Source: a bacterium HR41 (GTDB lineage: Bacteria; Actinomycetota; Thermoleophilia; Solirubrobacterales; Thermoleophilaceae). From it: a stretch of 5,839 nt of DNA. Both the position numbers and the translations under genes were made by a program. The stretch spans positions 1-5,839 of the forward strand of contig BEIR01000094.1 in the NCBI GenBank assembly GCA_002898855.1, written 5' to 3'. Of this stretch, positions 1 through 4,656 are shown piece after piece. Within the stretch, counting starts at the first letter, position 1. The number at the start of each line of letters is the position of its first letter. The notes below the pieces were generated by a model, which had not been told where the DNA came from, searched no databases, and saw only the letters and a program-made list of their open reading frames with translations.

Positions 1-166
1 GCTCACGATCGCCAGCGCGCGCCTGCGCAAACGGCTCGAGGGCGCGCTGCGCGACGACCCGGAGCTCGGTCGCTTGCTCGACGAGGTAGCGGCCCGGCGG
101 CTCGACCCATCGAGCGCTGCCGAGCGGCTCCTGGCCGTAGCGGCCAGCTCAGCGGTGCCGAATTGA
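1..166 (+). CDS. C-terminal end of a probable MeaB/ArgK-type GTPase (5' end outside window)
   Basis: An open frame enters from the left edge (first full codon at 2) and ends at TGA 164-166, giving 54 residues. They are predicted to be helical: a basic stretch (SARLRKRLEGALRDDPEL) is followed by LLDEVAARRLDPSSAAERLL. This arrangement resembles the end of MeaB/ArgK proteins, the P-loop GTPases that load and protect methylmalonyl-CoA mutase. In that family a short Arg-rich helix, a DP turn and a final helix with S/T-P-x-x-A-A-x-x-L-L close the chain. The GTPase motifs would lie upstream and are not visible, so the assignment rests on tail similarity only. The downstream cyclase gene starts 32 nt later on the same strand and could be co-transcribed. 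An unrelated helical C-terminus is the alternative. Confidence 0.5.
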   Translation, partial: LTIASARLRKRLEGALRDDPELGRLLDEVAARRLDPSSAAERLLAVAASSAVPN

Positions 167-191
167 AGTTCGGCTCTGGCCGCGCCGATCT

Positions 192-196
192 AGGGA
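192..196 (+). promoter_or_regulatory. Weak ribosome binding site for the GGDEF gene
   Basis: AGGGA lies just before ATG 199, only 2 nt away, which is shorter than usual. The in-frame alternative start TTG 163, overlapping the upstream TGA as TTGA, has no Shine-Dalgarno-like sequence. This favours ATG 199 but does not prove it. Confidence 0.35.
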
Positions 197-198
197 AC

Positions 199-1407
199 AT
201 GTTCGGGAGAGAGGGCGCGGACCGCGAGTTTCGTGCCGCGCTGCGCGAGCTCGTAACAAAGCGCGACGACCTTTACGCCGGCGCCGACCTGCGCAACGCG
301 CGGCGGATGATGGCGCTCACGCTGATCATCGGTGTCGTCGTGGGCGTGATGCTGCTCGTGGTCGCGATCCCGGCGCAGGGGATCAAGCTCGGTGCCTTAC
401 TGCTCGAGCTTGCCTATGCGGCCTTTTCGCTAGCGGCGGCCTACTGGTTGTTCGCCAGCGACAAGGTCACGTTCCGCCACCTCTGGGTGCTGAACGCCGC
501 GCTGATCCCGATGCTGGCGCTGCTCGTCTGGCAGTCGGGAGGTACCTCCTCGCCCTTCAACCAGGCTTACCTGCTGGCTCTAATCCCCGCTGCCGGCATC
601 CACCCGGCGCGGCGCGCGCTGCCGCTGCTGGGCCTGATTTCGCTCGGGATCCTGAGCCCCTTGCTCTACGAGCCCTACAGCTACGACAAGCTGCTCTTGC
701 TGCTCAGCCACATGTTGCCCTGGTACGCGCTCAGCGGCGCCTTCCTGATCCTGATGACGTACGTACGCCTGCAGCGGATCATCTCGGGAGAGAACGAAGC
801 GCAGGCACGGCGCCTCGCGCGGATCGACGAGCTCACCGGCCTCGGCAACCGCCGTGCGTTCGAGGAGGCGCTGGACCTCGAGCTGTCACGGCTGGAACGG
901 TCGGGATCGACGCTGTCGCTGCTCCTGCTCGACGTCGATCGCTTCAAGGAGATCAACGACACCTGGGGGCACCCAGCCGGCGACGAGTGTCTGCGCCAAG
1001 TGGCGGTCGCGCTCGCGTCAGCTGCGCGCGCGACCGACGCCTGCTATCGCTGGGGCGGGGACGAGTTCGCGGTGATCCTGCGCGAGACCGATCATGCCGG
1101 TGCGCAGCGCTTGCGCGACCGCGTGCGCAAGCTCGTAGCCGCTTCCTGCCAGGCTCCGGACGGACGGCCGATCCGCGTCTCGTGCGGTATCGCACAGGCC
1201 GTCGACAGCGACCGGCAGGCGCTGATCGAGCGAGCCGACGTCGACCTGTTCCGCGACAAAACGGGACCCCACCGTCTCGGCGAGGACACGCCCGAGGCGC
1301 GCAGGATCGTCAGCGAAGAGGGCGACGGCGACGACGAGAAGCCGTCACCGGCCCCTTGGCACTACGACCCCGCTCACGGCGACAGCGGGCACAGCGGCCC
1401 TCGATAA
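199..1407 (+). CDS. Membrane-anchored GGDEF diguanylate cyclase
   Basis: Predicted to make cyclic di-GMP from two GTP at the inner face of the membrane. From ATG 199 it is 402 residues. About six hydrophobic segments (near 39-60, 67-87, 95-113, 121-135, 139-158 and 168-190) precede a helical linker and a GGDEF domain at about 205-358. The domain opens with DELTGLGNRRAF, then has LDVDRFKEINDTWGH with metal and base contacts, and an intact GGDEF at 286-290. RATD at 277-280, five residues before GGDEF, matches the RxxD inhibitory site for product feedback. The end of the domain reads DKTGPHR where the family usually has K-x-x-G-R-N, so one phosphate contact may be altered. The membrane part matches no sensor domain I can name. 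The tail after 358 is acidic and polar and overlaps the regulator gene on the other strand. A TTG start at 163 would add 12 residues. Confidence 0.93.
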   Translation: MFGREGADREFRAALRELVTKRDDLYAGADLRNARRMMALTLIIGVVVGVMLLVVAIPAQGIKLGALLLELAYAAFSLAAAYWLFASDKVTFRHLWVLNAALIPMLALLVWQSGGTSSPFNQAYLLALIPAAGIHPARRALPLLGLISLGILSPLLYEPYSYDKLLLLLSHMLPWYALSGAFLILMTYVRLQRIISGENEAQARRLARIDELTGLGNRRAFEEALDLELSRLERSGSTLSLLLLDVDRFKEINDTWGHPAGDECLRQVAVALASAARATDACYRWGGDEFAVILRETDHAGAQRLRDRVRKLVAASCQAPDGRPIRVSCGIAQAVDSDRQALIERADVDLFRDKTGPHRLGEDTPEARRIVSEEGDGDDEKPSPAPWHYDPAHGDSGHSGPR

Positions 1408-1837
1408 CGAGCTCGGCCGAGTGCGGCTCGTGCCCTGCCGAGCTCGCCGCGGCCAACGCGAGCGCAGCTGGGCGGTCGCTATCGGGGAGCGGAACGTCCT
1501 CGATCGCGCCGCACTCCGTGCACAGGAAGTGAGCGTGATTATCGGTGCGCGGGTCGAAGCGGGCCGGCCCATGGCCTACCTGCACCTTGCGCGCCCGTCC
1601 GAGCTCGACTAGCAGCTCGAGCGTCGCGTAGACCGTCGGAGTGGTGCAGTTCGGGAGCCGCTCGGCGACCGCGGCTCGCACCTCGTCAGCGGTGGCGTGG
1701 CGGCCAATGCTGTGGAGTGCATCCTCGATCAGGATGCGCTGGGGAGTGGTGCGCAGTCCGCGCTTGCGCAGCACAGCTGCGAGCGGCTCACCTGCTGTGT
1801 CTTGTGTCCCAGACACTCTTTTGGTCACGTTCATCAT
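1310..1837 (-). CDS. Fur-family metalloregulator, PerR-like
   Basis: A 175-residue DNA-binding repressor of the Fur/PerR/Zur family. The winged helix is at about 18-90 (LRTTPQRILIEDAL, then the recognition helix region TTPTVYATLELLVELG). The dimerisation and metal domain follows. Two CxxC pairs, C106/C109 and C149/C152, fit the structural zinc site. H47, D95, H101, H103 and D114 align with H37, D85, H91, H93 and D104 of Bacillus subtilis PerR, the iron/manganese site that senses peroxide by histidine oxidation. By ligand set it is therefore closer to PerR than to Zur, although Fur-type iron sensing cannot be excluded. ATG 1837 is preceded by AGGTG (1846-1850) at 8 nt; a second ATG at 1834 is possible. 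The Arg-rich tail (RRRRR near 168-172) extends past the usual family end and overlaps the GGDEF gene. It is divergent from the VIT-like gene and probably controls it and itself. Confidence 0.93.
   Translation of the reverse strand: MMNVTKRVSGTQDTAGEPLAAVLRKRGLRTTPQRILIEDALHSIGRHATADEVRAAVAERLPNCTTPTVYATLELLVELGRARKVQVGHGPARFDPRTDNHAHFLCTECGAIEDVPLPDSDRPAALALAAASSAGHEPHSAELVIEGRCARCRRERGRSAKGPVTASRRRRRPLR
1408..1446 (+). terminator. Possible terminator hairpin after the GGDEF gene
   Basis: A 10-bp perfect inverted repeat (CGAGCTCGGC at 1408-1417, GCCGAGCTCG at 1437-1446) begins directly after the TAA at 1405-1407. A smaller CGAG/CTCG hairpin (1418-1421 with 1427-1430) nests inside the loop. 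No T-run follows. The repeat lies inside the oppositely oriented regulator coding sequence, so it could be chance in GC-rich DNA. Confidence 0.3.
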
Positions 1838-1838
1838 C

Positions 1839-1852
1839 TTAGGTGCACCTTA
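1839..1852. promoter_or_regulatory. Operator-like palindrome at the regulator start
   Basis: TTAGGTGCACCTTA contains the perfect 10-bp palindrome AGGTGCACCT (1841-1850). It covers the regulator's Shine-Dalgarno AGGTG (read on the minus strand) and its likely transcription start. A very similar site, TTAGGCCCACCTAA, lies at 2443-2456 before another gene (11 of 14 positions identical). A metal-regulator operator is inferred. The TTAGG/CCTAA ends recall DtxR/IdeR iron boxes, but the spacing here is much shorter. Confidence 0.5.
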
Positions 1853-1857
1853 TCTTA
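1852..1857 (-). promoter_or_regulatory. Candidate -10 element of the Fur-family gene
   Basis: Read on the minus strand, 1852-1857 is TAAGAT, a fair match to TATAAT inside an A+T-rich island. It would place the start of transcription near 1845, within the palindrome and only a few bases before ATG 1837. No convincing -35 is seen; TTGTAC at 1873-1878 is weak and spaced by 15 nt. Confidence 0.35.
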
Positions 1858-1861
1858 ATTG

Positions 1862-1880
1862 AGTTGCTATAAGTACAACT
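1862..1880. promoter_or_regulatory. 19-bp inverted repeat over the transporter promoter
   Basis: AGTTGCTATAAGTACAACT has 5-bp perfect arms (AGTTG/CAACT) around a 9-nt centre that holds the -10 element of the VIT-like gene. The 19-bp span equals that of typical Fur-family boxes, and the position would block RNA polymerase. It does not closely match the B. subtilis PerR box, so binding by the adjacent regulator is inference from position and symmetry. Confidence 0.45.
1865..1873 (+). promoter_or_regulatory. Extended -10 promoter of the VIT-like gene, probably leaderless
   Basis: TGCTATAAG reads as an extended -10 (TGn followed by TATAAG at 1868-1873). Transcription would begin about 7-9 nt downstream, at 1880-1882, which is the A of ATG 1882. 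No Shine-Dalgarno sequence precedes that ATG. Together these suggest a leaderless mRNA, a common form in Actinobacteria. Confidence 0.5.
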
Positions 1881-1881
1881 A

Positions 1882-2385
1882 ATGCGAGAGTTCCAGATCC
1901 CCATGCTCGGGCGCGCTATCGATGAACAACGCTTCGTGCTGCGCTTCGTCCAGCCGGCGCTGGTCGGGCTGATCGACGGCACTGTCTCGACGCTCGCGCC
2001 GATCTTCGCTGCCGCCTACCTCGCCGGTTCGCGCGAAGCGCTGCTCGTCGGCTTGGCGACGGCGCTCGGCGCCGGCATCAGCATGGGGCTCTCGGAGGGG
2101 CTTTCGGACCCGGGCACGGTAACCGGCCGCGGATCGGGGCTGGTGCGGGGCACGGTCACCGGCGTCGCGACCTTCATCGGCGGCTCGCTCCACGCTCTGC
2201 CGTTTCTGATCGCCGACGTCGACCACGCGCTAGCGCTCGCTTACACCGTTGTTAGCGTCGAGCTGGTCGCCATCGCCTTGATTCGCCGCCGCTTCATGCG
2301 CGTGCCGCTCGCTCTATCGCTCGTCCAGGTGACGCTCGGCGGCGCGCTCGTCGCGGCCGTCGGGATTGTCATCGGCCACGCTTGA
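1882..2385 (+). CDS. VIT/MbfA-like membrane metal transporter (short form)
   Basis: A 167-residue integral membrane protein resembling the VIT1/CCC1 iron-manganese transporter fold, most like the C-terminal half of MbfA-type iron exporters. Five hydrophobic segments are visible, near 25-47, 53-72, 88-110, 116-135 and 146-165. D32 in [11 protein letters not shown] matches the transport aspartate of the VIT DG-x-x-S-T motif. M68 and E72 in [11 protein letters not shown] match the metal-path residues of the second helix. The loop between helices 2 and 3 is short (about 75-88), so the cytosolic metal-binding domain of plant VIT1 is absent, and there is no N-terminal ferritin-like domain as in MbfA. 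It probably moves Fe(II) or Mn(II) out of the cytosol. It is divergent from the PerR-like regulator across 44 nt with operator-like repeats. ATG 1882 is chosen for its fit to the promoter; ATG 1903 is an alternative. Confidence 0.85.
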   Translation: MREFQIPMLGRAIDEQRFVLRFVQPALVGLIDGTVSTLAPIFAAAYLAGSREALLVGLATALGAGISMGLSEGLSDPGTVTGRGSGLVRGTVTGVATFIGGSLHALPFLIADVDHALALAYTVVSVELVAIALIRRRFMRVPLALSLVQVTLGGALVAAVGIVIGHA

Positions 2386-2394
2386 GCCGCGACC

Positions 2395-2416
2395 CGCGCG
2401 GCGCCGGCGCCGCGCG
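2395..2416. terminator. 22-bp perfect GC palindrome, probable terminator hairpin
   Basis: The sequence is its own reverse complement across all 22 bases, entirely G and C, beginning 9 nt after the transporter's stop codon. As RNA it can form a stem of about 9 bp with a 4-nt loop. CCCTTTCT follows shortly after, only a poor U-tract. Position favours transcription termination of the VIT-like gene. A protein-binding site or chance GC symmetry is possible. Confidence 0.5.
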
Positions 2417-2442
2417 CGGCCCTTTCTACCTCACCGCCTCTA

Positions 2443-2456
2443 TTAGGCCCACCTAA
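2443..2456. promoter_or_regulatory. Operator-like TTAGG/CCTAA box before the fusion gene
   Basis: TTAGGCCCACCTAA has 5-bp perfect arms with a 4-nt centre and sits 13 nt before GTG 2470. It shares TTAGGnnCACCTnA with the site at 1839-1852. It overlaps a possible -10, TAAATA at 2454-2459, which would put transcription start near 2466, again almost leaderless. Joint control of both loci by one metal regulator is inferred. Confidence 0.5.
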
Positions 2457-2469
2457 ATACGATGCCGCC

Positions 2470-4656
2470 GTGCACGCCGGTCTGTTCGAGATTTGGGCCG
2501 CTCGCCTCTGGAACGTCTTCAACGAAGGGCGTCCCTTCAGCGTCGTCTATCCGCAGCTCGTGCTCGCTTGCGCGCTGCTGCTGGGGCTCGCGCCGGACGG
2601 TCCGTACGTAGCCGCATCTGGCGCGGCGCTGGTCTTTTCGCTCGTCTCCGCCCGCTACCAGTTCCCCTTGCGCGGGCGCGCGCTCTTGTGGCTTGCCGCG
2701 ATCGCAGGATTGGCTCTGCTCGAGCCGTGGCGCGCGCCGGGAATGCTGGTCGGGGCGCTTGGCGGCTACGTCTTCTTCACCGTCGTCATGTGGGGCACCG
2801 TCTACTACCGCTTGCGGACCGGGGCGCCCTGGACGAACTTTTTGCGCTTCTGGCGTCTCGTCCTCACGAACTCGGACCCGACGAGCGGCAACGCGCTCGA
2901 GCAGGTACCCAAGCTCGTCCTCGCACTCGGTGCCGCCACGACCGCGGCGCTCGAGCCGGCCGCGGTCGCCGGGCCACGGATCGGCTTGGCTGCGGCGCTT
3001 GTCACAGCCCTGGGCGCATTCTGGCAGCGGCGTTTCGAGCGCGTGCTGCCGCCCTATCCCGTGCACATGGCGGCCGGCGCGACCCCGCGCTCGCGCCTCG
3101 CCGAGCGCGTCTACGTGATCGTTGTCGACGGCCTCAACCGCGAGCGCTTCTGGCAGGCGCACGCCCCGCACCTCGACCGGCTCTTCCGTTCGGGTACCGA
3201 GTACCTGGGCGTCGAGCCTGCCTACCCGGCGCGCACCGTCGTCTGCTTCTCATCGATGCTGACCGGGGCCACCCCCGCCGAGCACGGTATGCGCTCGAAC
3301 TTCGCGCCGCGTCTTGGCGTGCGTTGCGAGTCGCTTTTCGACACCCTCGCGCGCGCGGGCATGCGCGGCCGCCTGGTCGGTATCGCCCACCTGCTCGACC
3401 CGTTCCCCGGCGGGGAGGTGAGCGCCGTCACGTCCGTGCAAGCGACCGCGGCGATCGACCGTTCGCTGGTCGCCGAGGGCCTGCGTGTGGTGCGAGACGA
3501 GGATCCCGAGCTCCTCGTTCTGCAGCTGCTCGCCACCGACCAGATCGGACACGTGCGCGGAGTGCGCAACCGCGAGTACCTCGAGCAGCTCGAGCGGTCG
3601 GATGCGTTGGTCGGAGAGTTCCTCGCCCAGCTCGAGGCGCTCGGCAAGCTCGATCGAGCCACGGTGATCGTCATGGCCGACCACGGGCAGGGTCGGGGCA
3701 TCGGCGGCCACGGCCATCTCGACTGGGGCGAGCGGCCGGTGCCGTTCGCGATCTGGGGGAGGGGTGCGGTACCGGGCGCCGTCGTGCGGGGACGGCGGTC
3801 GGTGTTGGAGCTCGCGGCGACCGTCGCCGCGCTGCTCGGCGTTCCAGCCCCAACCGCGGCACGTGGACGACCGCTCGTGCCGCAGCTCGAGCCACCGGGA
3901 GCGGTCGAACCGGCGCTGCGCGGACGTGCCCTCGCCGTGGTGCCGGCGCGCAACGAGGAGGCCACGATCGGTGCGGTGCTCGCGGCGGTGCCGAAACAGG
4001 CCTGCGGTTTCGAGCTCGACCTGCTCGTCGTCGACGATGGCTCGACCGACGCCACCGCCCGCATTGCCCGCGAGGCGGGAGCGCGCGTCCTCGCCCACGG
4101 CCGCGGCCGCGGCCTGGGCGCGGCGCTGCGCAGCGGCTTGGCTGTCGCGCGCGACGAGGACTACGACGCCTGCGTTTACCTCGACGCCGACGGCGAGTAC
4201 GACGCGCGCGAGATCCCGCGTCTGCTCGACCCGATCGCGCGCCGGCGCGCCGACTACGTGGTCGGCAGTCGCTTCCTCGGGCGGCGCGAAGGGATGGCGT
4301 GGCATCGCGCGCTCACCAACCGCATCGGCAGCGCGGTGCTCGGCAGCCTCATGGGAGGGCGTGTGGTGACCGACGGGCAGAGCGGTTTTCGCGCCTTTTC
4401 GAAGCGGGCGCTGCACGCCGCGCGAATCCGCCACGACTACAACTACGCCCAGGTGCTGACGCTCGCGTTGTGGGGCGCGGGCATCGAGCCGCTCGAAGTG
4501 CCGATCAGCTGGCGGCGGCGCAGCACCGGGCGCTCGTTCGTGCGCTACCCCGAGTATCTGGCACGGGTGCTGCCGGCAGTCTGGCGAGAGTGGCGGAGCT
4601 CGCTAGCAGCGAGAAAGGCCGCCAGAGCGAGCGCGCAGCCGAGCGCCAGTAGGTAG
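2470..4656 (+). CDS. Fusion: membrane domain + alkaline-phosphatase-superfamily phosphodiesterase + family 2 glycosyltransferase
   Basis: 728 residues in three parts. (1) Residues 1-190 hold four to six hydrophobic helices (about 22-42, 44-61, 69-86, 89-113, and less clearly 145-166 and 169-185). (2) Residues 213-470 form a type I phosphodiesterase/nucleotide pyrophosphatase domain. D220 (VIVVDG), nucleophile T256 (YPARTVV), D357/H361 (TDQIGH), D404/H405 (ADHG) and H414 (GGHGH) make a complete two-metal site. (3) Residues 487-700 form a GT2 domain of the dolichol-phosphate-mannose-synthase type: VVPARNEEATI, VDDGSTD, LDADGEYD, VVGSRFLG and DGQSGFRAF. The GT2 part probably transfers a sugar from a nucleotide donor to polyprenyl phosphate; the phosphodiesterase substrate is unknown. 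Basic loops predict that both catalytic domains are cytosolic. GTG 2470 is the first start codon in its frame near the promoter. The 3' end overlaps the convergent GT-C gene. Confidence 0.9.
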   Translation: MHAGLFEIWAARLWNVFNEGRPFSVVYPQLVLACALLLGLAPDGPYVAASGAALVFSLVSARYQFPLRGRALLWLAAIAGLALLEPWRAPGMLVGALGGYVFFTVVMWGTVYYRLRTGAPWTNFLRFWRLVLTNSDPTSGNALEQVPKLVLALGAATTAALEPAAVAGPRIGLAAALVTALGAFWQRRFERVLPPYPVHMAAGATPRSRLAERVYVIVVDGLNRERFWQAHAPHLDRLFRSGTEYLGVEPAYPARTVVCFSSMLTGATPAEHGMRSNFAPRLGVRCESLFDTLARAGMRGRLVGIAHLLDPFPGGEVSAVTSVQATAAIDRSLVAEGLRVVRDEDPELLVLQLLATDQIGHVRGVRNREYLEQLERSDALVGEFLAQLEALGKLDRATVIVMADHGQGRGIGGHGHLDWGERPVPFAIWGRGAVPGAVVRGRRSVLELAATVAALLGVPAPTAARGRPLVPQLEPPGAVEPALRGRALAVVPARNEEATIGAVLAAVPKQACGFELDLLVVDDGSTDATARIAREAGARVLAHGRGRGLGAALRSGLAVARDEDYDACVYLDADGEYDAREIPRLLDPIARRRADYVVGSRFLGRREGMAWHRALTNRIGSAVLGSLMGGRVVTDGQSGFRAFSKRALHAARIRHDYNYAQVLTLALWGAGIEPLEVPISWRRRSTGRSFVRYPEYLARVLPAVWREWRSSLAARKAARASAQPSASR

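Noticed and set aside
163..198. TTG 163 as the start of the GGDEF gene, overlapping the upstream TGA.
   Set aside because: No Shine-Dalgarno sequence precedes it and the 12 extra residues are not domain-like. ATG 199 with AGGGA nearby is preferred, though translational coupling through TTGA remains possible.
987..1532. A 181-codon + strand frame crossing the GGDEF gene and the regulator.
   Set aside because: It is Arg-rich shadow sequence overlapping two well-supported genes, with no domain signal.
1862..1880. Calling the 19-bp repeat a definite PerR or Fur box.
   Set aside because: The arms AGTTG/CAACT do not match the B. subtilis PerR or E. coli Fur consensus beyond length and symmetry, so it is listed only as an operator candidate.
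1839..2456. Calling the TTAGG/CCTAA sites true DtxR/IdeR iron boxes.
   Set aside because: The iron box has its TTAGG and CCTAA ends 9 nt apart in a 19-bp site, whereas here they are 4 nt apart. Only the half-sites are shared.
2462..2464. ATG 2462 as the start of the fusion gene.
   Set aside because: It is in a different frame from the fusion protein; GTG 2470 is in frame and no start codon lies between 2422 and 2469 in that frame.
3250..4434. Long minus-strand open frames (394 and 280 codons) antisense to the fusion gene.
   Set aside because: Composition is Arg/Ser/Ala-rich without recognisable motifs or ribosome sites; they mirror the GC-rich codon pattern of the real gene.
2493..4652. A 719-codon open frame on the + strand, in a different frame from the fusion gene over nearly its whole length.
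   Set aside because: Its translation is low-complexity Arg/Ala/Pro with no domain motifs, while the other frame has complete catalytic motifs. Long stop-free alternative frames are expected at this G+C content.
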